From Pithys albifrons albifrons (Eukaryota > Chordata > Aves > Passeriformes > Thamnophilidae): 64,000 bases of DNA. Position 1 is the stretch's first letter, and every line of letters begins with the position of its first letter. The translations under genes were made by a program, and so were the position numbers. The notes beneath the pieces are model-generated. The model worked only from the letters and a program-made list of their open reading frames with translations. It was not told the DNA's origin and did no database searches. The DNA is taken from the NCBI RefSeq assembly GCF_047495875.1, contig NC_092467.1, positions 19,363,066-19,427,065 of the forward strand, in the 5' to 3' direction. Shown in pieces: positions 52,601 through 57,497 of this stretch.

Positions 52601-53563
52601 TCTTTTAACTTACTCATCATTAATCAACATGATTCACTAGAATTGTACAACAACTTTAAAGCAATAATTTATATAATGTGTTGTGTTAATACTTCCTAAC
52701 ATTGACATGATTAATTGTGAAATTCTAGTTTAGCATGGATGTTATTTTTGCACACTTAACTATGTTCATTTAATGACTTCTACACTAAGGTAATTATAAC
52801 ATGAGAATATTTAAGAATGAATATTAGGCATATGATAAACTGTTGTTTGTTGTATTATATGAAACACAAGCTATACAATTGCCTGAATTTAAAAGTTAAA
52901 TAGTCAGTGATGTGAATTACTAGCTTGTAGTATCCTTTCTTCCTTTACTAGAATAGCGATGTTAACATGTCTGTTTTTAGAGAATTAGAGCAGGAAACCA
53001 AAGCAAAAAATGTTTTTTATTCTCTTAATAATTTTTTTTACAACTTTGTCTAAGCTGGTTAACACCACTTGCAGTTTTTGCCCAGTTTAAAGTAAATAAA
53101 TAGTACTATAATAACAGAGGCCAATGATCGAAGTATTAATTTTTGCTAGTAGTGTTACGCAGGATTCCATTGTTTATTTATTAGATGACGTGAAACAGAA
53201 AAGACTAGAAGGATGTTTGATCCTCATACAACATGTTGAAATTTTGCTAGGGATTTCTGAGAGGTTAGATTCCTGTTCTGAGCTAGCTTGTGCCTATTGC
53301 CCTGTGTTTTATAAATAGTATTTACTGTAACCAGTTTCTTGCATACAAAAATTATAAGGTATGGTGCATAAACAACTAATTCTTTTGCTCTTGCATGTTG
53401 CTTTACCTATAAACTCTGCTGTATTTTTCATATCCTTTCTAGGTATTTATTGCCAGGACCTTCACTGTTCATCCTGAAACCATCCTCATGCAAACTTAGC
53501 TGCAGCTCATCTGGAATGCCTCGCCCTAACATTTTGTTCACACACAGATACAGTCACTTGTGA
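13520..53563 (+). CDS. TTLL7: TTLL7 gene, tubulin polyglutamylase TTLL7 (19 coding exons, whole locus)
   Basis: TTLL7 adds glutamate side chains to tubulin tails, with a preference for beta-tubulin, and acts on microtubules of neurons and cilia (family knowledge). The CDS is a join of 13520-13688, 14570-14691, 15348-15415, 19407-19565, 21482-21698, 24314-24478, 25275-25433, 28881-28975, 29623-29770, 29853-29926, 32802-32937, 33741-33827, 38121-38316, 39014-39294, 42117-42251, 43500-43580, 47264-47424, 50012-50185 and 53443-53563. The total of 2748 nt is divisible by three, every intron is GT-AG and no internal stop occurs. Human TTLL7 is about 887 residues; this model gives 915, or 908 from the third in-frame ATG (13541). 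Order: catalytic TTL/ATP-grasp domain (about residues 40-385), basic microtubule-binding helices (about 385-460), linker, Ser-rich region (about 534-690), conserved C-terminal region (about 693-915). The start exon is the least certain part; no break or frameshift was found. Confidence 0.95.
14570..14691 (+). CDS. TTLL7: TTLL7 coding exon 2
   Basis: The acceptor is TTCTTCGTAG and the donor GTAGAG. With one base carried from exon 1 it reads [13 protein letters not shown], then [22 protein letters not shown] and NYQ. This is the conserved start of the TTL fold in TTLL7, where related enzymes carry an acidic N-L-I-W motif. Length is 122 nt and it ends in phase 0. A 656-nt intron follows with no recognised feature beyond a pyrimidine-rich acceptor tract. 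Confidence 0.95.
15348..15415 (+). CDS. TTLL7: TTLL7 coding exon 3
   Basis: A short 68-nt exon after a strong pyrimidine tract (TTTCTTTTCTTCCTCAG). It reads [20 protein letters not shown] plus MT and two bases of a lysine codon, with donor GTAATA. The HFPG motif followed by a K-D-L/F-L-x-R-N motif is typical of the TTLL family, where it packs against the central ATP-grasp subdomain. It ends in phase 2. Confidence 0.95.
15778..15876 (+). mobile_element. CR1 LINE 3'-end fragment
   Basis: The sequence contains TGCAATCCTCTGCAATGTGC, CCCTGCTTCACCTGGGAGG and TTGGACCAGATGACC. These match the typical CR1 3'UTR order (Trp/Leu-rich tail region, then the 'ggttggaccagatgacc' signature). It is degraded at the 3' end, with no clean octamer tail. 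Orientation is +. It is probably an old, 5'-truncated copy in TTLL7 intron 3. Confidence 0.75.
17079..17384 (+). repeat. 5S rRNA-derived retroposon or pseudogene with non-5S body and CAT/ATC-triplet tail
   Basis: Positions 17079-17169 align by eye with the 3' three quarters of vertebrate 5S rRNA, about 75 of 91 positions identical. The internal promoter C-box region TTAGTACTTGGATGGGAGAC is intact. The box A region (AAGCTCAGCAGGG) has one change. The 5' portion of 5S is missing or scrambled. About 170 bp of non-5S sequence follows (including GGTAGGTGAACCTCAGG and CCACGTGGGTAGAGCCC), then a triplet tail of five CATs near 17357-17371. Head, body and simple tail is SINE architecture. It is not a functional 5S gene. 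It could be a 5S-headed SINE such as an AmnSINE1 relative, or a 5S pseudogene beside another repeat. Confidence 0.7.
18610..18668 (+). repeat. C-rich low-complexity stretch
   Basis: A cytosine-rich run containing CTGCCCCCTCCCCTCTGCCC and CCCACCCCAGCCCACCCCTG stands out from the AT-rich intron around it. The complementary strand is correspondingly G-rich with several G-runs, so quadruplex formation on the - strand is conceivable. No gene or regulatory function can be assigned. Confidence 0.5.
19407..19565 (+). CDS. TTLL7: TTLL7 coding exon 4 (nucleotide-binding segment)
   Basis: The acceptor is TATTACAG and the donor GTAAGT. It reads [19 protein letters not shown], then [25 protein letters not shown] and AMGHG. 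PRTWIFP and [13 protein letters not shown] are hallmark TTLL motifs. The lysine of VKP and the glycine-rich loop that follows contact ATP in TTL-family enzymes. Length is 159 nt, ending in phase 2 within the glycine codon of GHG. Confidence 0.97.
19566..21481 (+). other. TTLL7 intron 4 (about 1.9 kb)
   Basis: The intron holds a block near 20318-20785 that looks like an old LTR remnant (listed separately). Short tandem duplications occur at about 19707-19728 (GCTCAAATAA twice) and 20484-20503 (TAGTTCCTAT twice). Nothing else recognisable was seen. Confidence 0.8.
20318..20785 (-). mobile_element. Possible solo LTR remnant (unclassified)
   Basis: About 470 bp of more balanced composition than the surrounding intron. 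Read on the - strand it contains an AATAAA-type signal (from the + strand TTTATT near 20430) and CCAAT-like motifs, including the CCAATTC/GGTTAACC area near 20601. A short AAGGTAC-like motif occurs near both edges (about 20317 and 20764) and could be a target-site duplication. I do not recognise the family and no internal viral coding sequence is present. It could equally be unique intron sequence. Confidence 0.25.
21482..21698 (+). CDS. TTLL7: TTLL7 coding exon 5 (catalytic core)
   Basis: The acceptor is TTTTTTACCAG and the donor GTAAGT. It reads [20 protein letters not shown], then [40 protein letters not shown] and [12 protein letters not shown]. The QEY motif lies at the adenine-binding hinge, and KFDLR is the signature TTLL segment used for nucleotide and acceptor positioning. 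Length is 217 nt, ending in phase 0. No catalytic residue is missing here. Confidence 0.97.
21699..24313 (+). other. TTLL7 intron 5 (about 2.6 kb)
   Basis: AT-rich intron containing the TguSINE1-like SINE at 22591-22702. A short TACATACATA microsatellite lies near 21936-21960. A partial direct repeat of TGACATTGTTCT occurs near 23048-23078. No other feature could be supported. Confidence 0.85.
22591..22702 (+). mobile_element. TguSINE1-like SINE (tRNA-Ile head, CR1 tail), 5'-truncated
   Basis: The 5' part (to about 22638) matches the 3' two thirds of tRNA-Ile: TAATAATGCCAAGGT across the anticodon and variable arms, the T-loop motif GGGTTCAATCCCC, and the acceptor end GGGCCA. A CR1-type tail follows: AGTTGGATTCAATGATCC, TTGTGGGTACCTTCCAACTC and TCTGTGATT. 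This tRNA-Ile plus CR1-tail chimera is the structure of TguSINE1, known from passerine birds, mobilised in trans by CR1. The copy lacks the tRNA 5' end (A box), so it should be transcriptionally dead. It is useful for placing the host taxonomically. Confidence 0.85.
24314..24478 (+). CDS. TTLL7: TTLL7 coding exon 6 (catalytic core)
   Basis: The acceptor is CTTTTTTTAG and the donor GTAAGA. It reads [20 protein letters not shown], then [20 protein letters not shown] and [24 protein letters not shown] is an almost invariant TTLL motif lining the active site. KRSIKWF belongs to the segment that distinguishes glutamylases of this subgroup. Length is 165 nt, phase 0 at both ends. The 796-nt intron that follows holds only AT-rich sequence. 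Confidence 0.97.
25275..25433 (+). CDS. TTLL7: TTLL7 coding exon 7 (metal-binding segment)
   Basis: The acceptor is TCCTTACAG and the donor GTAAAC. It reads [20 protein letters not shown], then [20 protein letters not shown] and [13 protein letters not shown]. The aspartate of GFD and the glutamate that ends the exon (LLE, completed by INRAPS in exon 8) are the metal-coordinating residues of the ATP-grasp site. Length is 159 nt, phase 0 at both ends. Confidence 0.97.
25434..28880 (+). other. TTLL7 intron 7 (about 3.4 kb)
   Basis: Plain AT-rich intron. I recognise no complete repeat and no RNA gene. A TG/TA-rich stretch (GTGTGTATATGTATGC type) lies near 27065-27185. Short ORFs near 26547, 26986 and 27785 have no recognisable domain or coding bias. 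Confidence 0.8.
28881..28975 (+). CDS. TTLL7: TTLL7 coding exon 8 (end of catalytic domain)
   Basis: The acceptor is ATTTTTTTCAG and the donor GTAACT. It reads [20 protein letters not shown] and [11 protein letters not shown] plus part of an arginine codon. The asparagine of EINRAPS coordinates magnesium in TTL-family enzymes. DYDVK.G.L..ALKLL is the closing helix of the catalytic domain. Length is 95 nt, ending in phase 2. A 647-nt intron without recognisable content follows. Confidence 0.97.
29623..29770 (+). CDS. TTLL7: TTLL7 coding exon 9 (microtubule-binding extension, part 1)
   Basis: The acceptor is TGTGTTCCAG and the donor GTAGGA. It reads [40 protein letters not shown] and TLERRKEEL. 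The stretch is basic and helical. In TTLL7 this region forms the cationic microtubule-binding domain that docks the enzyme on the tubulin lattice (family knowledge). Length is 148 nt, ending in phase 0. The next intron is only 82 nt. Confidence 0.96.
29853..29926 (+). CDS. TTLL7: TTLL7 coding exon 10 (microtubule-binding extension, part 2)
   Basis: The acceptor is CTTGATTTGTAG and the donor GTGAGT. It reads [20 protein letters not shown] and MGNY plus two bases of an arginine codon. It continues the charged alpha-helical microtubule-binding segment of exon 9. Length is 74 nt, ending in phase 2. Confidence 0.96.
29927..32801 (+). other. TTLL7 intron 10 (about 2.9 kb)
   Basis: AT-rich intron. 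I recognise no repeat family, RNA gene or second coding exon. Short ORFs near 30327, 31978 and 32603 lack conserved motifs and look like chance open frames. Confidence 0.8.
32802..32937 (+). CDS. TTLL7: TTLL7 coding exon 11
   Basis: The acceptor is CCCTTATGTTAG and the donor GTACTG. It reads [20 protein letters not shown] (first Arg split with exon 10), [20 protein letters not shown] and PLKRMK. RRIYPP and [11 protein letters not shown] are highly conserved in TTLL7 and its paralogues. Length is 136 nt, ending in phase 0. An 803-nt intron with nothing recognised follows. Confidence 0.96.
33741..33827 (+). CDS. TTLL7: TTLL7 coding exon 12
   Basis: The acceptor is CTGTTTCTAG and the donor GTATTT. 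It reads [20 protein letters not shown], then KCSRQRGPK. The acidic helix [15 protein letters not shown] is conserved in TTLL7. Length is 87 nt, phase 0 at both ends. Confidence 0.95.
33828..38120 (+). other. TTLL7 intron 12 (about 4.3 kb, the longest between coding exons)
   Basis: AT-rich intron. A poly-C run of about 12 lies at 35927-35938 and a short alternating AT/TA-rich stretch near 36140-36165. I see no LINE, SINE or RNA gene. Short ORFs near 35167, 35999 and 37142 have no support as genes. Confidence 0.8.
35927..35938 (+). repeat. Poly-C homopolymer run
   Basis: An uninterrupted cytosine run of about 12 bases lies in intron 12, between GTTTG and TTACAATTC. It is a likely length-variable tract. 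No function is implied. Confidence 0.8.
38121..38316 (+). CDS. TTLL7: TTLL7 coding exon 13 (Ser-rich/acidic low-complexity region)
   Basis: The acceptor is TTTTTCTTTAG and the donor GTAAGT. It begins PLCSMPES, a conserved TTLL7 motif, then runs through a serine/glycine-rich stretch ([16 protein letters not shown]). An alternating acidic and lysine-rich stretch follows ([15 protein letters not shown]), then [16 protein letters not shown]. This region is predicted to be disordered and varies between species. Length is 196 nt, ending in phase 1. The 697-nt intron that follows has nothing recognised. Confidence 0.93.
39014..39294 (+). CDS. TTLL7: TTLL7 coding exon 14 (Ser/Arg-rich region)
   Basis: The acceptor is TTGTCTGCAG and the donor GTGAGT. 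The conserved core is [13 protein letters not shown] and, further on, [11 protein letters not shown]; the rest is Ser/Thr/Gln-rich. Ahead of [11 protein letters not shown] lies a segment (about [20 protein letters not shown]) that I cannot match to the human protein from memory. It would account for most of the extra length of this model. Length is 281 nt, ending in phase 0. It is probably disordered with multiple potential phosphorylation sites. Confidence 0.92.
39295..42116 (+). other. TTLL7 intron 14 (about 2.8 kb)
   Basis: AT-rich intron with no recognised repeat, RNA gene or regulatory motif. The ORFs at about 39487 (-) and 40039 (+) show no domain and are treated as chance. Confidence 0.8.
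42117..42251 (+). CDS. TTLL7: TTLL7 coding exon 15
   Basis: The acceptor is CATTTTTAG and the donor GTAAGT. It reads [20 protein letters not shown], then [20 protein letters not shown] and LIIED. The motif [16 protein letters not shown] is conserved in TTLL7 and opens the folded C-terminal region. Length is 135 nt, phase 0 at both ends. A 1248-nt intron without recognised features follows. Confidence 0.95.
43500..43580 (+). CDS. TTLL7: TTLL7 coding exon 16
   Basis: The acceptor is TGACTACAG and the donor GTAAGT. It reads [20 protein letters not shown], then DSVKQRK. It is nearly identical to the corresponding mammalian segment, which supports the exon despite its 81-nt length. Phase 0 at both ends. 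Confidence 0.96.
43581..47263 (+). other. TTLL7 intron 16 (about 3.7 kb)
   Basis: AT-rich intron with no repeat family recognised. A short TATATATATA run lies near 43680-43690. The overlapping short ORFs on both strands at 45327-45640 carry no recognisable motif, and I treat them as non-coding. Confidence 0.8.
47264..47424 (+). CDS. TTLL7: TTLL7 coding exon 17
   Basis: The acceptor is CTCCTTCCTAG and the donor GTAAGC. It reads [20 protein letters not shown], then [20 protein letters not shown] and [13 protein letters not shown]. The paired motif [13 protein letters not shown] is a conserved C-terminal helix in TTLL7. Length is 161 nt, ending in phase 2 inside a glycine codon. Confidence 0.96.
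48429..48485 (+). mobile_element. CR1 3' tail fragment
   Basis: It reads CTCAATGATCTTAGAGGTC, then ATTTCCAGCTTAAATGATTC and TATAATTTTATAATT. This matches the last bases of CR1 ('atgatcttagaggtcttttccaacctaaatgattctatgattc') with a degraded octamer tail. It is very short and represents only the terminal part of the element. Confidence 0.75.
48723..48950 (-). mobile_element. CR1 LINE fragment, reverse orientation
   Basis: On the + strand it begins AGAATCATAGAATGTTAGGG and continues through AGATCATCTAGTCCCAGCAC, CAGGGGCAGGGACACCTCCC, CCAGTGTCTCACTACCCTCA and CAGTG. These are the complement of standard CR1 3'UTR and ORF2-end sequence, so the element lies on the - strand with its 3' end at 48723. 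It is moderately preserved and probably a different insertion from the + strand tail 240 bp upstream. Confidence 0.9.
50012..50185 (+). CDS. TTLL7: TTLL7 coding exon 18
   Basis: The acceptor is TTCCATAATAG and the donor GTATAA. It reads [20 protein letters not shown], then [20 protein letters not shown] and [17 protein letters not shown]. The cysteine-rich [16 protein letters not shown] stretch is conserved in TTLL7. Length is 174 nt, ending in phase 2 within an arginine codon. Confidence 0.96.
50186..53442 (+). other. TTLL7 intron 18 (about 3.3 kb)
   Basis: The last intron is strongly AT-rich, particularly 51000-53100. I recognise no repeat family, RNA gene or alternative exon. The donor GTATAA is weaker than most others in this gene, so an alternative read-through terminal exon is possible in principle. 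Confidence 0.8.
53443..53563 (+). CDS. TTLL7: TTLL7 coding exon 19 (C-terminus and stop)
   Basis: The acceptor is TCCTTTCTAG. It reads [20 protein letters not shown], then [19 protein letters not shown] and stop TGA at 53561-53563. The end [11 protein letters not shown] closely matches the TTLL7 C-terminus (human ends NVLFTSRYGHL, from memory). The joined frame stays open from exon 1 to this stop. Confidence 0.96.
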
Positions 53564-53726
53564 AGTAAAAGGAAACTTGCTGTTTGTAAATAATAGCACT
53601 CTTTTTTTTTCAATTTAAAATTTGTGATGGAGCTAAATATAAGCAATGTTATATATTTCCTACCATCATATTATGATAAAATTTAGCTGAAAACTTACTG
53701 TAAAAGCATAGCTTTTCTGGGAACAT

Positions 53727-53732
53727 AATAAA
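53727..53732 (+). promoter_or_regulatory. Candidate proximal TTLL7 poly(A) signal
   Basis: AATAAA lies about 165 nt after the TGA, followed by a TTGTTAAGTTGTTT stretch that could serve as a downstream U/GU element. It is the first canonical signal after the stop and would give a very short 3'UTR. Confidence 0.4.
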
Positions 53733-55311
53733 TCTTGTTAAGTTGTTTACACACACATGTGAATGTGTAGATCTTGCTAGGTTTATAAGTAATTTCTTCT
53801 TACTAGAAATGTTATTTTTGCTGCAGAATATATAAAATGGAATTGATCTTGAAGATTCTATTACAGTATTACATTATTTTGTAAGTATAATTCTTTGACT
53901 TGAAAATTATTTATTGTAAACTATATTATTTATTGTTTCAAATGTAAACGATCCTTTAACAAGGCAGATAATTAAAAAACTCTAGTAGAACAGTAAAACT
54001 GTAAAGGTCATCAAAAATAATCTGATCAGTTCTTGGACATGTTTAAAATAAACCCCAAAACTCTGTAAGCCAAACCTAAAGCAGACATATTTTTATTTCT
54101 CCTCTGAAATGACAAGATCTATGTAATGCTGCTATTTTTCTTGAAGGACATGATATAGTATCTTTTAGCCAAAGCAAAGGCATCTAGTACACAAACAGTA
54201 AAATATCAGTTAAGGCATTTACTTTCTCATTGGATTATTGTAATAAAATGGAAGGCAATGTTTGTTTCCAGATTTCTGTTCACATTACCTATATCCTGTG
54301 CCTTTAGGTTTCCTTTGGGAGCAAGCAGTCATCTTCAGCTCACACAAGCATGCATAGTGCATAGTTTTTCTGGTTTACTGCAGAAGTGGTAAAGCAGACA
54401 TTTTAGGAAATACTGCAGCTGTAATGTATTATTTTAAACTAATTGGTTTGTTGTAGTTTTTAGCATGCAATCCAGTACCTACTGTAGAATGTATCCTTGC
54501 AATGGACAGTATTTTCTAGATTGCTGACACCTTTAAATGTTGGAAATCTAATGCATTTGAAAGCTCTTCTTCAGATCCAGCTTCCTGGGGCTGGCTGAAG
54601 GGCACAAAAATAAAACGAGCCAGAGCAGGAACTTAGTATTAACAAGATTTGTAGCCTGAAAACATCATTCAGGTCTTGCTACATGCAGCCATTCATGCCA
54701 CTCAGCATTGCGTCATGTGAGCCTTATTCATTATAGAAATAATTATTAAACAAATCAGTTAATCTACATTTAAAAATTAAGTTTTTTTAACAAAGTAAAG
54801 ACCAGAGTAGTTATTATTTACCAAAGACTTGTGTACTTATAGTCATTTAACCCTGAAATGTGTTTGTAAATTATAGATGTATTTCAGGTATACTTAAAAA
54901 AATTAATTTTGGGGCTAATTATCCTCAGGCGCTAGTATGTTGTTTTTTGATATCCAGCAATTTAAGACAAATTTAAGAGACTTAAGAAATTTGAGATTGA
55001 AGTTGTATAGATTTTTTTTAAAAATTTTAGTTATAGGATATATAAAACTGGGAATTTGGGTGAGATTTTTGATGCCTGTGCTGTAGTGCCTCAGCTCTAG
55101 AACTGCAGAATATATGATAACAAGACTGTTTGTAAACAATTAAACAACCCTCTTGAGACTAGCCAGATACAAGCAGTCTTTTGGTCTGGTAAAGTCTTTT
55201 TAATTTTTGTTGTAATACTAGTTCAGTAATACAATATGTTCACATTATTTGTATATCTCTTTTGGTCCATACAGTGACTATTAAAGCATACTCTGGTTAT
55301 GTGTAAGACCT

Positions 55312-55317
55312 AATAAA
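55312..55317 (+). promoter_or_regulatory. Candidate distal TTLL7 poly(A) signal
   Basis: AATAAA in the context CCTAATAAAAGCTCG, preceded by TTGGTCCATACAGTGACTATT. The arrangement resembles efficient vertebrate polyadenylation sites. Use is inferred only. Confidence 0.4.
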
Positions 55318-55441
55318 AGCTCGAAATTTTCTCTTCATAGAGGAAGCTTCCACTTTATTCTATTTTTGGCCATAAGTACAAGATCAATTTCTGGCTTAGC
55401 TTGCCGACTCAAACAGAGCTTTAGGACAGGAGATTCATATG

Positions 55442-55513
55442 TCTTTTTTTTTCATTTCCCCCTTTCTTTCTCTTTCTTTCTTCCTTGCCTTTCCTTTCCT
55501 TCTTTCTTTCATC
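55442..55513 (+). repeat. CT-rich microsatellite/polypyrimidine tract
   Basis: Interrupted CTTT/CCTTT repeats (TTTCTTTCTCTTTCTTTCTT and CCTTTCCTTTCCTTCTTTC). It is a simple-sequence repeat just past the last TTLL7 poly(A) candidates. Confidence 0.75.
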
Positions 55514-55935
55514 TTTCAACTTCATTATGATTTCTATTCTCGAATGTCAGTGCTGGGGTAGGTCAGTCTGTACAGAATAATACTCTGCCAGAAGAGAGAG
55601 GGGTATTAACCATACCAATGCAGTATGGACAGATCTAGGAAAAAAAATACATTTAGCATGTACAAAAGCGGAACAGACTGTGGTTTGAGTCTGACATTAC
55701 TTAATATATTTGTATTTCTGATAACGTTTCCTGAAGTGGTACTGTTTTCCTAATAATGTGTGAATCGATCCCTTCAATAAACATCATGCAACGCGATGCT
55801 GCCACAGCTCCTCAGAGCCAGTGCGTGTGGTCTGCAGGTGAATTATGGGCTGCACCTGTAGCCCAACTCCAGGTGGCGCCAGGGGTGGAAGCATTTCCTC
55901 CTTTCCACTGCAAAACAGCAGCTTTTCCTTTGTGA

Positions 55936-55943
55936 GCCAATCA
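55936..55943 (+). promoter_or_regulatory. CCAAT-box-like motif upstream of the CpG-rich block
   Basis: GCCAATCA is a good match to the NF-Y/CCAAT consensus. It lies about 330 bp before the CpG-rich segment at 56270. No TATA box is evident in the expected position. It could be part of a promoter for a non-coding transcript, or a chance match. Confidence 0.3.
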
Positions 55944-56269
55944 GTGGTCCTAGTAAATACTAACTAGTTCTGGTCTTGAGCTCCTCCAAGCTCTGTTGTG
56001 GCAGCACCCTCAGCCTGGTGACCAGCAGGTGTGCCCACTCCTCATCTTGGCCCTGGCATCCCGGCTTTGCTTGGGGAGCAACAAATTTATCACCCGTGCA
56101 GGTGAGAGCAGCCCCCCAAGTGCCTTTCATAGTGCAACACGATCTCGGGTGTATTTCCAAGTGCTGTGGGAGCTGTAACGAGAAGGAAAAGAACGTAGAT
56201 AAATGTCACTAGAGGTTGATTTTTACACACCTAAGACAGGAGCGAACTAAGGTTTGGAGAGGGGTGTGG

Positions 56270-56757
56270 TGTGTGCTGCGCACCCAACCTCTCCCGGTGC
56301 CATTCCCGGCTCTCCGCGGGGCGCACGAGCGCACCCGAACCTTCCCGGGACCATTCCCGGCTCTCCGCGGGGCGCACGAGCGCACCCGAACCCTCCCGGG
56401 ACCATTCCCGGCTCTCCGCGGGGCGCACGAGCTTACCCGAACCCTCCCGGAACCATTCCCGGCTCTCAGCGGGGCGCACGAGCGCACCTGCAGCGGCGGC
56501 CCCGGCGGGGGCGATGAATTCCCAAGTTTAAGTTTTATTAATGACGGGAGCTCCAGAAGGCCCGCGGGCGGCGGCCCTTTACTGAAGGCTTTTGATTTCC
56601 GGTTACGCCGTTTTTGTAATTATTTAGTGAGAGCAGCTGGCAGCGCGGGTAGTGCCCTTCCATGCTCCGGGAGCAGCATCCCGGGGCCGCCCTCGGGCGC
56701 TCCACCGGCCCGGCCGCCCCGAGGAGGCCCGCCAGCAGGCACCGCAGGGAAGGGGTG
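56270..56757 (+). promoter_or_regulatory. CpG-rich island-like block
   Basis: A block dense in CpG, including GGCTCTCCGCGGGGCGCACG, GGCCCGCGGGCGGCGGCCC and CCGGCCCGGCCGCCCCGAGG, in an otherwise AT-rich, CpG-poor window. Its first half is the 51-bp minisatellite; the second half (56500-56757) is non-repetitive and runs up to the start of CR1 homology. It is the only island-like block in the window and lies more than 2.6 kb after the TTLL7 stop. It may be a promoter of an unrecognised transcript, or GC-rich because of the repeat itself. Confidence 0.5.
56284..56490 (+). repeat. 51-bp minisatellite, about four units
   Basis: The motif CATTCCCGGCTCTC(C/A)GCG followed by GGGCGCACGAGCGCACC starts at 56301, 56352, 56403 and 56454, exactly 51 bp apart, with a partial unit before 56301. 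Units differ at only a few bases. Because 51 is a multiple of three, the repeat stays open in several frames on both strands and generates ORFs with a 17-residue period. These are not evidence of a protein. Confidence 0.93.
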
Positions 56758-57497
56758 GGGTACAACAGGGCCAGGTGCCGAGTCCTGCTCTGCTGTCGCA
56801 GCAACCCCGGCACTACTAATGGCTTGGGAAAGCGTGGCTGGAGAACTGCCCAGCAGAGAAGGACCAGAGAGTGCTGGTTGTCAGCAGCTGAACACAGGCC
56901 ATCATAGGCTGAGAACACTGGCATCCTGGCTTACATCAGAAATGCCATGGCTAGCAGGACTAGGACAGTTAATTGTCCCCCGTACTGAGCACTGATGAGG
57001 CCACATCTCAAGTAGTGTCCAGTTCTGGGTCCCTCAATTCAGGAGGGAGATTGAGGTGCTGGAGCAAGTCCAGAGAAGGGCAGTGGAACTGGCGAAGGAT
57101 CCAGAGGGTAAGTACTGTGAGGAATGGCTGACGGAGTTGGGGGTTGTTTAGCTTGAAGAACAGGCAGCTCGAGGTGACCTTACCACTCTGTACAACTACC
57201 TGAAAGGAGGCTGTAGCCAGGTGGGCATTGGCTGCTTCTCCAGGAAACCAGTGACAGGATAAGAGGACACAGTCTTAAGCTGTGCCAGGGGAGGTTCAGG
57301 TTGGACATTAGGAAGAATTTCTTCACCGAAAGGGTGATTAAGCATTGGAGTGGACTGCCCGGGGAGGTGGTGGATTCACTGTTCCTGGAGGTGTTTAAGA
57401 AAACACTGGACATGGCACTTTGGTACTCTGGTCTTGTTTGGTCATAGGTTGGACTTGATGGTCTCAGAGGTCTTTTTCAACATATTTGGTTTCTGTG
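56758..57497 (+). mobile_element. CR1 LINE copy, 5'-truncated, about 740 bp
   Basis: CR1 signatures appear in order on the + strand: CAGGGCCAGGTGCCGAGTCC (ORF2 end), AACTGCCCAGCAGAGAAGGA, GGCATCCTGGCTTACATCAG, TGAGGCCACATCTCAAGTAG, GGTTCAGGTTGGACATTAGG, AAGAATTTCTTCACC and GTTGGACTTGATGGTCTCAG. It ends near 57497 without a clear octamer tail. Frameshifts and stops show it is dead. Its 5' part is fused to the CpG block into a chance open frame. Confidence 0.93.

Larger units (their letters stand above)
53564..55320 (+). other. TTLL7 3'UTR and downstream sequence (end uncertain)
   Basis: Non-coding AT-rich sequence follows the stop. Candidate AATAAA signals occur at 53727-53732, 54047-54052, 54242-54247, 54609-54614, 55312-55317 and 55776-55781. 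Without transcript data I cannot say which are used. Several could give alternative 3'UTR lengths. The end given here follows the 55312 signal. Confidence 0.6.

Noticed and set aside
56209..56487. Regularly spaced repeats that might suggest a CRISPR array
   Set aside because: The units are directly adjacent with no unique spacers, and the genome is that of a bird. It is a minisatellite.
56216..56995. 259-residue open frame on the + strand, the longest in the window
   Set aside because: Its first part is the 51-bp minisatellite (17-residue period) and its last part is CR1 ORF2/3'UTR sequence in a random frame. Several frames on both strands are equally open. No domain is visible.
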